Source of the DNA: Hymenopus coronatus
Taxonomy: Eukaryota; Arthropoda; Insecta; Mantodea; Hymenopodidae
Assembly: GCA_030762935.1 (NCBI GenBank)
Contig: CM060884.1
Span: forward strand, 76,613,696 to 76,677,695
Direction of reading: 5' to 3'
Length of the DNA stretch: 64,000 bases
In this document: positions 1 through 10,231 of the stretch, piece after piece
How the letters are laid out: every line of letters begins with the position of its first letter
Position numbering within the stretch: position 1 is the first letter of the stretch
Made by a program: the position numbers and the translations under genes
Notes under the pieces: generated by a model
Seen by the model: only the letters and a program-made list of their open reading frames with translations
The model's database searches: none
What the model was told of the DNA's origin: nothing

Positions 1-1059
1 AAGATTTTCAAAATTTTTATTAGAAGATAATAATGTCCATACTTACTATAAGTACTAGAGATAATAAAAACAGAAAATGTATTTTAATTGAAATGAAGAT
101 AGGAATAATATAATTCATATCAAATTTCTATACCACATAGACAATTTAACTGCATCGCATGTTAAATATTATAAACCATTATGGAGAAACAATGGAAGCA
201 ATACATTATGTTTGATTCAATAGAGCCACTAATAGTCCACCTACCCTGAATAAATAATAAATTAGGTATAATGTTCATTATATTGGAATTTCTGTTGTGA
301 ATACGTAACACATTAAGGTCAATATCCATTACCACATTAACCAGCTTCAGTTGGCAATGATTATACACACAAGTGAATCACTGCAGCGGCCATTAACAAA
401 TTAATCGCTCTCAATTAACAAGTATATCCCGGTGAGAGCATTGTACGGGAATAACTTGAATAGTATTAGTTATTTTCTTAACTATGGAATAACTTCACGA
501 GAATACAGCGTGTTTCAAACCGCCACAGACCAAGTGTTCAGTTTCTATGTGATACGAAAATATACTTTTAGAAAGCTCGAACTAAGAGTAGAGTTTTTAA
601 CACAAGCAACACGACTTAAAAGTCATTCTTTACCGAACTAGTGTGATAAAGTGTTTATGTCACTCCACGCATGCGCAAGTATATTGATATCCACTAATCG
701 TCAGCTGTTCTCAGTACTGACGCTAACAATAAACAAATGAATATCGCGCATTACAGATGCAAAGTAGGTAAAAAGAGTCTAATAATTAATCATTTTCTAT
801 AAATATTGAAAAGTGTCTAAAAATAGTTTATAATACACCTGTTAACATTGTTGGTAGCCTCCTACTCACAATACCGCTTCTATCATAAATAACTATTTCA
901 ACGCCCATAGATGTATAGCATTTTTCAAAATTTGAATCGTTATAAATATGAGATAGGATAAAAACAAAAGAACTCATCTACTGGTCAACCAATGGGGTTT
1001 AGTTCTCTTTTGTTTTGTTTTTTCAGTGGCTACAGTATTGTTGAATAAAACATTAGTAA
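1..1059. other. AT-rich intergenic sequence, no gene recognised
   Basis: I see no recognisable coding region, tandem array or family-A copy here. Short open frames of 60-70 codons exist on both strands but show no motif and are expected by chance. The stretch ends where the first 92-bp SINE unit begins. Confidence 0.5.
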
Positions 1060-1522
1060 TGTTGGATAGATAGAGTCAGACAGAAAAATTCAATGTCATA
1101 ACCGGGATTTGAGCCATGGATCTCCCGGACTCTAGTCGTGTGTAGGACAGGAGTTGGATAGGTAGAGTCAGACAGAAAAATTCAATGTCATAACCGGGAT
1201 TTGAACCACGGATCTCCCGGACTCTTTTCGTGTGTAGGACAGGAGTTGGATAGGTAGAGTCAAACAGAAAAAAGCAATGCCATAGCTGGAACTTGAACCA
1301 CGGATCTCCCGATCTTTAGCCAGCTACTCTGCCACTGAGCTACATGGCAACATGCCGGCATAACATTGAATTTCTCAACTGACTCGCATGTCTCCGGGTA
1401 AACCAGAGCTGATGTCAAATTATTTTGAGATGACAACCCCAATGGCGACTTAGAATGCTGTAAGTGCTTTAAGCTTTTCAGTCTGACTCTACCTATCCAA
1501 CTCCTGTCCTACACACGGCTAG
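1060..1522 (-). repeat. SINE-B element, three 92-bp units, fold-back ends
   Basis: Three tandem units start at 1060, 1152 and 1244, exactly 92 bp apart. On the minus strand a tRNA-like head lies at about 1275-1352, with an A-box-like TAGCTCAGTGG and a B-box-like GGTTCAAGTTCC. The right end (about 1478-1515) is the inverted complement of the unit start GGTAGAGTCAGAC plus the GTAGGACAGGAGTTGG block, so the element can fold back on itself. Related copies are at 10232 and 47229. It codes for nothing visible. Confidence 0.75.
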
Positions 1523-1524
1523 AG

Positions 1525-2168
1525 GAGTTGACAAATTCCCGTATGAGAAAAGTAATTGTTTTAAAGCTGAAATCTGAAACAAGGAATAACTCAAAAACGA
1601 TCAACTCCACGAGAAAAACGTATCTAACATAAATTGTGAGCTTTAAAGTGGTCTACATTTTTATGTGGTAAGTTTTTGTCGTTCTCTTACGGTTTAGCAG
1701 TTATATAAAATACCGTACAATTCATCCAGAATAAATTAGTCTTCAGAGGCTATCCCCAGACAATTCAAGATATACATTTTATTTGTCAGGTAAATATCTT
1801 TAATATGCGATATTTTAATCAAAATCGTTGCAACCATTTTGAGAGAAACATTTTCGAAAAATGTTCCATGTAAAAGGTAGTTTGGGTGTGTGGGATTTTC
1901 ATGAAAATCTTCATGTCGCATCACTGGAAGATGCCAAACCTAAATACCAAGATTGGTAATTTACCGATTTTTCGTTTTTCAGTTATCGTGTTCACAGACA
2001 CACGCAGACACACGCACACACACACAGACCTTTTTGTGAAAATGCTTTATTTTGAATACAGGGGACCCTAAAATATATATTTCCGGTAAAATCTCGGTAC
2101 CGAATTTTTGGGTGGAGTGCGATACCTTCTCTATACACTATGTACATAGTACGTGTAGAGAAAGTAAT
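1525..2168 (+). mobile_element. Family A repeat, 5'-truncated
   Basis: The sequence matches the 3' three quarters of the family consensus: GGAGTTGACAAATTCC, the ACGGTTTAGCAGTTAT block, a (CA)n tract near 2004-2025, and the terminal hairpin with GTGTAGAGAAAGTAA. It abuts the SINE-B element directly, so its first 240 bp or so are missing. Confidence 0.8.
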
Positions 2169-2502
2169 AAACCAGCGTGGCAATGTTATTGATGCGATGT
2201 AACAGGCGGAGCTGTCTGCTATATGTGGAAGTTCTAGTCGCCTACCTCATTATGTCAAAGTTACATTTTCTATGCTGCGGCCCATATAAGATATGCTGTG
2301 TCCAGGGATATGTATACTTCACGGCGCTAAAAGCTTAGATACATTATCCTGCATGTTTATAGCGTCACTCCTGACGCTGCCACCTGCTGTGTTGCAGAGT
2401 GCTGCATTTTATTGTTCTCACTGAAGTTTCATGAAAACCTACAAAAATCTAATTTTTTATTTTAATCCTGTAAAATAATTTAAATATTCCTAAATATAAA
2501 AA
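2169..2502. other. Unassigned spacer
   Basis: This is a 334-bp spacer between two family-A copies. It has somewhat higher GC around 2190-2400. I recognise no repeat or gene in it. Confidence 0.4.
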
Positions 2503-3382
2503 TCTGATGTATTCCTTTCACATGTCTTTCTATGTATTTCTGCAACGAATTATGCTTAAAAAGCTTATGTTTCTATCTACTTCTTCTAATCGAGAAAAAA
2601 TGAGCATAAATAGTCTTATTAGTTGCTTCCTTGTAAGTAGAAGCGAAATAAAGGAGTACTATAGGTTAAAGTGATAGTCAAAAGCTGGTTGCTATGACAC
2701 TGAAGTTCCTTTGTTTGTATGGACAGGAGTTGACAAATTCCTGTGTGAGAAAAGTGTAAGTTTTTTAAAGCTGAAACCAATAACAAGGAATATCTCAAAA
2801 ATAATCAACTCCACGAAAATAATGTATATAACATACATAGTTGTGTGTTTTAATGTGCTCTACATTTTTTGTGTGGTAAGTTTTTATCCATTTCTTACAG
2901 TTTAGCAGTTATGCAAAATTCCGTAAAATTCGTCCAGAATAAAGAAGTCTTAAGAGGTATTTCTAGAAAATTCAAGATATACATATTATTTGCCAATTAA
3001 ACATATTTAATATACGATATTTTAATCAAAATCTTTAGAGCCATTTTTCAGAAAATCAAACTTTTCGAAAAACGTTCCTTGTAAAGGGTAGTTGGGGATG
3101 GGGGATTCTCTTGAAAATCTTTGTCGAATTCTTGGAAGATAACCAACTTAAATACCAAGTTTGGTATTTATTAGCCTTTTCGCTTTTGAGCTGTGCTGTC
3201 CACAGACACACACACACACACGTGCACGCACGCACACATACACACGGACCTTTTTCAAAAATGTTTTTTTTTGGATTCAAGAGGACCCAAAACATTTCTG
3301 GCGAAATCTCGGTATTGAATTTTTGGGTGCTTTACAATACCTTTTCTATACACTATGTACATAGTACGTGTAGAGAAAGTAA
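2503..3382 (+). mobile_element. Family A repeat, full length
   Basis: This is a full copy of about 880 bp. It starts TCTGATGTATTCC after an A-run and ends with the hairpin CTATGTACATAG and TGTAGAGAAAGTAA. It contains the perfect palindrome AAATACCAAGTTTGGTATTT near 3150-3170 and a (CA)n/(CG)n tract at 3206-3244. There is no long ORF. The short frames through the CA tract are artefacts of the repeat. Confidence 0.85.
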
Positions 3383-4675
3383 TTAGCCACCAGTTAAACT
3401 CTTTAAAGTCGCTACAGCAAAACACTAGATGTGAAACTGTAGTTGGCTCGGCAAGAAAAACTTCATTGCGAGAGATCTTATTCGTGTCATGCGAAGTAAA
3501 AAACGAGGTTGTACAGAAGAAAAGAAGTAATGCAGGCCAGAAAAGGCAGCAGTAGAGGAGAGCCAAGCTACCAACCAGGTGCATTTTAATGTGAGCCATA
3601 CAATCAAATCTTTCCTTGTTTTCTAGCTGTTGATCTTTTCAGCATTTTCCTTCCTGTAAAATGTTCCTTGCGGAGCAGTTTTTCTGTTACACAAATAAAA
3701 TTTGCTGTACATGTTCACAGAAGTACAATAAATAAAATTGCCTTAAGTTTTACTGTCAGATGTATTTAAGTATATTTTTTCAATCTTCAAACACAAAAAT
3801 TATATATGACAAAATAAAGCTCATTCATACGGAAAGACAATAAAACCAAGCACAATTTAAAAAGGTAGATGTATTTTGAACCTAAGGTTAAAATACTAGA
3901 CCAAAATTTTAATTGTTTTGTCGCAAGGGACCTTTTTAGTGACGTTAGAAAAACAAACAAATACGACAATAACCTTGAAACCGTTAGAGTAAAATGGATG
4001 AAATTTGCACTGTAACTTGTTTGTAATACATTACATGTGTGGTATATGACTAGTATTATTAATTTGTAATTTAAAACTTTCAGTCGTACATGTCCTTAAG
4101 ATTCAGCGTATTGTTTCCTGCAGAAGAAGTGTCCTAGTTCAGTCAGGAACTCGTGAAGTGAAGTCTAATTGGATTGCTTTATGCCCCATTTACAATGAGA
4201 CGCAGCGTAAGTGCAAAACCCAGCATCCATGATAGCGATATAAGTTCACATAGACACACTCACGTAAACGCCTAACCTGCGTTGCGTACATAGAGGAAGA
4301 ATTGTGATTTCTTCCCTCTATACAATGCCTGCTGTTTAACAGCAGACGATTGCAGTGCAATATTTTACAGCGCCTACTATAAATACCATCTCTCATTTCC
4401 CTCAAGAGGTTATGGCACTCTCTTCTTTTGGATTTCCTAACTCATACAAATTGTAAGGCGCAAAAAGACAATGTACATTGTATCACACGTGCAACTTTAT
4501 CACTTTCTTTAGTTCAAGCTTGCATTATTAATATGTAGAATAAACTATTTTAGTTAATATAAAACTTATTACTGGAGATCAGCGAAGTAGTGTAGAATAG
4601 GAAGCAGCTGGATAACTAATTGCCAGTGACATTTTGGAATACTTTAATTTTATTTTAATTTATATGGACCTTAAA
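3383..4675. other. Intergenic sequence, no gene recognised
   Basis: About 1.3 kb separates two family-A copies. I found no repeat from the families defined here, no transposase or RT motif, and no coding region I can support. Confidence 0.4.
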
Positions 4676-5467
4676 TTTTTACTTTCTCTACACGTACTGT
4701 GTACAGAAGGTATTGTATTCGGCTCATAATTCGATACCGAACTTTCACAAGAATTATACGTTTTAGGGTTCCTTGTATCCAAAATAAGTATTTTTAGAAA
4801 AAGGTCCGTGTGTGTATCCGTGTATCTGTGAACATCATAACTCAAAAACAAAAAGTCGGTAAAATACCAATACTTGGTATTTAAGTTTAATATCTACCAG
4901 AGATGCCACACGAAGATTTTGAGAAAAATCCTCAAACCCCAAAATTCCCTTTACATGGAAAACATTTCAAAACATTTTGATTTTCTGAAAAATGGCTAAG
5001 GATGTTGCTCAAAATCTCTTATACTTAAGATGTTTACATTACAATTTAGTGGGAATAGCCTCTGAAGATGTCTTTATTCCGGATGAATTTTACCTAACCG
5101 GTAAACCGTAAGACTTAGACTGCACAGATCTCGTTAAAACACACAATTTGTGTCATATACATTTCCGTGGACTTGGTCGCTTTCAAGATATTCCTTCTTA
5201 TTGATTTCAGTTTTAAAATACTTCAACCCTTCTCATGCGCGAATTTGTCAACTCCTGTCCATACTTCAGTCACATAACAACCAGCTTTTGACTATCACTT
5301 TAACCTATGGTACTCCCTTATTTCGCTTCTACTTACAAGGAAGCAAGTAATAAGACTGTCTCTGCTAATTTTTTCTCCATTGACATTAAGTAAATAGAAG
5401 AATAATTTTTTTAACAACAGTTTATTGCAGGGATGTAGAAAAAGTCATGTGAATGGAACACATCATA
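4676..5467 (-). mobile_element. Family A repeat, near full length
   Basis: The minus-strand copy begins TTTTTACTTTCTCTACACG at the left and ends GTGAATGGAACACATC at the right. The internal CA tract is short (near 4806-4830). The conserved blocks appear in the expected reverse order. Confidence 0.85.
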
Positions 5468-5982
5468 GTTTTTATCTCATTGCCATGGCAACCGCTTTCA
5501 AAATATTTGAGTATCACTGTATGCTAGTGTATTCCCTTCTACCTGCAAGGAAACGAATCAGACAACTTCTGCTAATGTTTCTCTCGATTTGTTGCAGCAT
5601 AGGTAGACATAAGCTTTTTGTGTGCTGTGAGAAAAGGAACATGACACTTCACGTCGAAAAGTTTCTCTTTTAATTCCGTTAACTTGCTATCTTCTGCATC
5701 AGTAAATATAACTTCTAAACTCTCGCTTAGTTTCGAATAACGCCATCCTTTAACAAGATAACTTGTCAAAAGCTCTCGAGAAAGATTCTTTTCTCTCTCT
5801 CAACTCAGACTGAAATAATCATTACAGGGATTTTGAAGAGGCAAGCGGATTTTGTTCCTCCTATAAATACTGTGTAGTTCCGCTGCCCACTTAATTATGG
5901 ACATAATGTAGCAAATAGTAATAGTATTTATTTACATTAAACATGTTACTCAGAGGCATAGTTCAGCAAACCGTACATCCTA
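5468..5982. other. Unassigned spacer
   Basis: This is 515 bp between two family-A copies. No repeat family, transposase motif or credible gene is recognised. Confidence 0.4.
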
Positions 5983-6316
5983 TCTAGATGTGTTCCATTC
6001 GCATGAATTTCTCTACATCTCTGTAACAAATTATTCTTCTATCTACTTCATGATAATCGAGATAAACATTAACAGAAATAGTCTTATTACTTGCCTGCTT
6101 GTAAATAGAAAGAAAATAAGGGAGTATATTAGGATAAACTGATAGTAAACTATTTTAAAAACTGGTTGCCATGTGGTTGATCTATGTATGTTCAGGAGTT
6201 TACAACTTTCCGTGTGAGAAAAGTTTAAGTATTTTAAACCTGAAACAAATAGCAAGGAATATCTCAGAAATTGACAACTAAACGAAAAAAACGTATATGA
6301 TATAAATTGTGCGTTT

Positions 6317-6573
6317 TTTTCTTCGTTTTGGGGGGGGGTAGCTTAACCTCCTTTAACCTGGTTGGTCATATCGGACGATGAATGAAACTGGTGAAATGAT
6401 GCTCAAATGATCTCGGGGTCCAATGGAGCTTAAAGTTACTCGACATTCGTCTTCTCAGGATAAGGGAAAACCCCGAAAAAACCCTTACCCGGGTAAAAAC
6501 CCTAAGCGAGATTCGAACTCATGACCTGTTGAATGTGACGCAGACACGCTACCACCACACTATCCAGGTGGGC
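6317..6573 (-). mobile_element. SINE S4 with target-site duplication
   Basis: On the minus strand a tRNA-like head (6500-6573) carries an A-box-like TGGTGGTAGCGTG and a B-box-like GAGTTCGAATCTC. The body runs leftward into a CCTGAGAAGACGAATG region. It is flanked by TAAATTGTGYGTTT at 6303-6316 and 6574-6587 (one mismatch), the footprint of target-primed insertion. Related copies are at 38668, 39222 and 56915. Confidence 0.75.
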
Positions 6574-6597
6574 TAAATTGTGTGTTTTAACGTGATT

Positions 6598-6888
6598 TCC
6601 GTGGTGTAGTGGTTACCATGCTAACTTCTTATACTCAAGGTCGCGGGTTCAAATCCGGCGGAGGACGATGAATTTTTTGGGGTGTAAAATCCTTAGCATG
6701 GTTTCCTTCGGAAGGGAAGTAAACCCGTTGGTCCCGTATCGTACACTTACGGCTCGTAAAAGAACCTCAAGCCTGATAGAAAGGCCTCTGAGCAAAATTA
6801 AGCGATATTTCACGCCCAATATAGAATGGGACGCTGAGAACCACAGCAGTTAAAGAGCGTTCATAAATAACACGCCATTTACATTTCA
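6598..6888 (+). mobile_element. SINE S3 with 9-bp target-site duplication
   Basis: The tRNA-like head has an A-box region GTGGTGTAGTGGTTACC and a B-box GGGTTCAAATCC. A roughly 200-bp body follows, ending near the TAAAGAGCGTTCATAAATAA block. AACGTGATT at 6589-6597 is repeated at 6889-6897, exactly 300 bp apart. A minus-strand relative is at 21812-22072. Confidence 0.75.
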
Positions 6889-7321
6889 AACGTGATTAAC
6901 ATTTGTGTATAGTGTCCATTTCTTACGATTTACCAGTTACGCCAAATTCATGCTCAAAAAAGTTGTCTTCAGAGACTATTCCCAGAAAATTCAAGATATA
7001 CATTTTATTTGTCATATAAATATCTTTAATATACGGTATTTTAATCATCAACATTTTCGAAATGTCTTCCATGTATAGGGTAGTTTGGAGTGGGGTTTTT
7101 TCTGAGAGTCTCTGGAACATACTAAACTTATATACGGAGTTTGTTTCTTTGTTTGTTTTTAGTTTTCGTGTTCACTGACACACACATGGACCTTTTTTCT
7201 AAAAAGGAGACCCTAAAATATGTATTTAAGCCAAAATCTTGAAATAGAATTTTTGTATCGTGTGCAATACCTTTTCTGCCTACATACCATGTTTTGTGTA
7301 GAGAAAGTAAAATAACCCCTG

Positions 7322-7548
7322 AGGTCGCACCGTGGCCGAGTGGTCAGACGATTCGCCTCTCACCTAGACGTCCCGGGTTCGATCCCAAATGACCTCATGT
7401 GAGATTTGTGGTGGACAAAGCGGCGTAAGGGCGGGTTCTCCGGTTTCCTCCGCCATCTCATTTCACCGGGGCTCCATCTTTATGTAGCATCAGTGTCGTC
7501 GCCTGCTGTGCCAGAGCAGTAAAAGCGGGCGTTAAACACAACCAAAAA
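7322..7548 (+). mobile_element. SINE S1 with poly(A) tail
   Basis: The tRNA-Ser/Leu-like head has an A-box CGTGGCCGAGTGGTC and a B-box GGGTTCGATCCC. The body (TGGTGGACAAAGCGGCG and later TCAGTGTCGTCGCCTGC) ends in GCGTTAAACACAACC and an A-run at 7541-7555. Relatives are at 38940 and 44622. The head resembles that of S2 but the tail differs. Confidence 0.75.
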
Positions 7549-7600
7549 AAAAAAATAAGCCTTCACTATAATGGAGTTAAATTGTATAAATAATTACCTC

Positions 7601-7881
7601 GTAAAATAAGAACTGAAGCTTTCCTGGCGACGTATTAATTCCAAATCTTCTCGGGCTTCTAGCCAGGTAAAAACTTGGCTTGACACCAACGTTTCGAAGA
7701 AGTGCATCTTCCTCGTCTTCAGGGTGAACTGATGGTTTGAGCTTGCGGAGACTGGTATTTATAAGAGCAGTCTCCGCAAGATCAAACCATCAGTTCACTC
7801 TGAAGACGAGGAAGATGCACTTCTTCGAAACGTTGGTGTCAAGCCAAGTTTTTACCTGGCTAGAAGCCCGAGAAGATTTTG
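7601..7881. repeat. Near-perfect 111-bp-arm palindrome
   Basis: The arms 7643-7753 and 7769-7879 are reverse complements with about two mismatches, separated by a 15-base loop. AATTACCTC occurs at 7592-7600 and at 7882-7890 and may be a target-site duplication. Each arm holds CTGAAGACGAGG...CTTCTTCGAAACG, a small stem-loop motif I associate with Penelope-like element ends. I infer a remnant of such an element in inverted arrangement. The identity is uncertain, the palindrome is not. Confidence 0.75.
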
Positions 7882-7890
7882 AATTACCTC

Positions 7891-8340
7891 ATATTTTAAG
7901 AAATTATTAAATTATAAAAAAGAATTAGAGAAATTTTTATTACACGTTTGTTTTATGCTGTGAATGAATTGCTTGAAAAAGTCTAAGTATTATATTCTAT
8001 TGCAAATATTTATTTTATTCCATTACTTACTAGTGTTTAATAAGAGATATTTTTGTTAAGAATTGTAGTTATTTATTTACATGAAAGCCTCTATCCTCTA
8101 CCTCGAGTTAGAAAAAAACAAACATATCTCCTGTTACTCATAAACTGTACGTATAGCATTTCCCCCCAAGGCTCATATAGTGTGGTTGTTCATTTCAGAC
8201 TTTGTAACAAAAGTATTTAACTGCTTATGTGTGAGACGTTTAGCATTACTCATGCTGCCCTCTTTAAAAGTTTTCCTAGGGAAAACCAAGAACCGGAACG
8301 GGCCAAAACGTCTATTCCATGAAATGTATTATTATTATTA
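7891..8340. other. AT-rich spacer
   Basis: About 450 bp of AT-rich sequence with no recognisable gene or repeat family. Confidence 0.4.
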
Positions 8341-9716
8341 CTACTTTCTCTACACGCACTATGTACATAGTCTATAGAGAAGATATTGTAATGCACACAA
8401 AAATTCCATACTGAGATTTCATCAGAAATACATATTTTGGATCATATATTTTTGGAAAAAGGTCCGTGTGTGTAGCATATCTTAAAAAATCCCTTAAATA
8501 CCATACTTCGTATTTAAGTTCAGTATCTTTCAAGGAATGCGATATGAAGATTTTCAAAAAAGTCCCCCCACCCCCAACTACCCTTTACATAGAAAACATT
8601 TGAATTTCTCAAAAATGACTAACGATTTTGATTAGAATATAGTACCTTAAAGATATTTACCTGACACATAAAATGTGTACCTTGAATTTTCTGGAAATAG
8701 TCTCTGAAGACTACTTTACTCTGGATGAATTTCACGTCATTTTGCATAACTGCCAAACCGGAAGAGATTGCTAAAAACGTACTTGATAGAAATTGTAGAG
8801 CACGTTAAAACACACAATTTATGGTATATACAGCTTTTTTCGTGGAGTGGATCGTTTTGATGTATTCTTTTCTTCTTTTTTTTTTCATTTTTAAAAACTT
8901 CTACTTTTTTCATACGGGAATTTGTCAACTCCTGCCCATACAAACAAAGGTACTTCAATCACATGGCAACCAGCTTTTTAAAGATTTGACTAGGGTATTT
9001 CCTTATTTCCCTTCTACATACAAGCAAGCAAATATTTGTGCCAGTTTTTTCTCGATTAATAATAATGATAATTTATTTCACCAGACATTCAATGCAATAG
9101 GTTTCGTCAGCAAGTCATCAAAATGCATCCTTATTTAAATATTCTTGTATGTTGTAAAAATTAAGTTCCTTAATTCTGTTTTTACACTAATTTTAAAAGC
9201 ATTTGCAATTACAATTTGTCTTATATTTAAAGGTCGTTTATTGTAAAATTTCACTCCAAGATAGAGATGAGAGTTAAGAGATTTCTGTAACCGAAATTAA
9301 GGAGGTACCATGTTATTTCTACAACTTGTGTAATGGTTATGTATGTCAAAAAAAAGTAACTCATCTGTGTTTTGGAGATCAATAAAATTTAAGCATACAA
9401 AGATGCTACAATTAAAGTTCCAAACTCTTTAAAAAATAACTCCACATTGTTGGCGAAAATAACATTTTTTTATTATTCTGAGAGTCTTCTTCTGGAGCAA
9501 AACTACTTAATTGGCTTCCCCACTGCAACCCCAGAGCAAACTGCCATAGTTTAAATGGCAATGAAATAAACAGTCAATAAACTGCTAATGGAAACACACA
9601 TCCTAAGACTTCTTAAGATAAATAAAACATTACGAGGTAAATAAGAGAATAAGCTTTTTAACAATAATCTATTGCAGAGATGTAGAGAAAGTAATGTGAA
9701 TGAAGCACAGCAGATT
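8341..9716 (-). mobile_element. Family A repeat split by a LINE fragment
   Basis: The left terminus (ACTTTCTCTACACGC, 8343) and right terminus (near GTGAATGAAGCACAGCAGATT, 9716) are both present. Family sequence is continuous to about 9059 and resumes at about 9633. The intervening 570 bp is a separate LINE 3' fragment. Confidence 0.75.
9060..9632 (-). pseudogene. LINE 3' fragment, RT C-terminal region
   Basis: Conceptual minus-strand reading, with several stops and shifts, gives pieces typical of the C-terminal end of a CR1/Jockey-type non-LTR polymerase: LFILRSLR (near 9600), LLQKKTLRI (near 9490), then HRxVTFFDIHNHYTSCRNN and YLGVKFYNKRPLNIRQ (near 9230-9360). No catalytic motif is present because only the tail survives. 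The 3' end lies at 9060 with an (ATT)n-like tail. It is inserted in a family-A copy. Clade not resolved. Confidence 0.6.
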
Positions 9717-10231
9717 ACTAGTATTGTACACCAAACTGACAACTTCAACTTTAGACAAGAGAAGATAAAGCTGCAGTCCCTTGTGACCGTTATCGTCTAG
9801 AGCAGCTACTAGCGACTGTGCCCTGAGGTGAAATGATCAATATTCGGAAAGAATGGGTCAGCTAAACGGTAAAGACCGTATCTTCTGTCGATATCATGCT
9901 AAAACAAAGATGCTTTGCCTTAGGGTATATATTAGTAAACATTCTAGGAACACGAGAGAACGCTAACCTCACTGAAAAGATAAAAGAAACGCGAATGCCT
10001 TAATACTTCATGCTTCTACAAAATACACAAGACACCGAACAAAGTGCTTTAAGGACTAGACCCTGCATCATTGACAATTTTACTTTATTACTAGAGAGAG
10101 AGATGATTTAGATTATAAAGGATCGTATTTTAGGCATTTATAATAGTTTCTTATCTCTTATATTTACAATATATAAACTTAATATCCTATATGTTCCATT
10201 CACATCACCTTATCTATTTAGCAAACAAACT
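9717..10231. other. Unassigned spacer
   Basis: About 515 bp with a short purine run (GAGAGAGAGATG near 10096) and no gene or repeat family recognised. Confidence 0.4.

Larger units (their letters stand above)
5983..7310 (+). mobile_element. Family A repeat split by two SINEs
   Basis: The 5' part (5983-6316) runs from TCTAGATGTGTTCC to the TAAATTGTG block. The family sequence resumes at about 6574-6597 and again at 6889, and ends TGTGTAGAGAAAGTAA. Two different SINEs have inserted within about 25 bp of each other. Each is flanked by its own duplicated target, which shows that family A was present first. Confidence 0.8.

Noticed and set aside
7322..7400. Functional tRNA gene
   Set aside because: A- and B-boxes are clear but the cloverleaf is not maintained, and the sequence continues into a SINE body with an A-tail. 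The same holds for the other tRNA-like heads.
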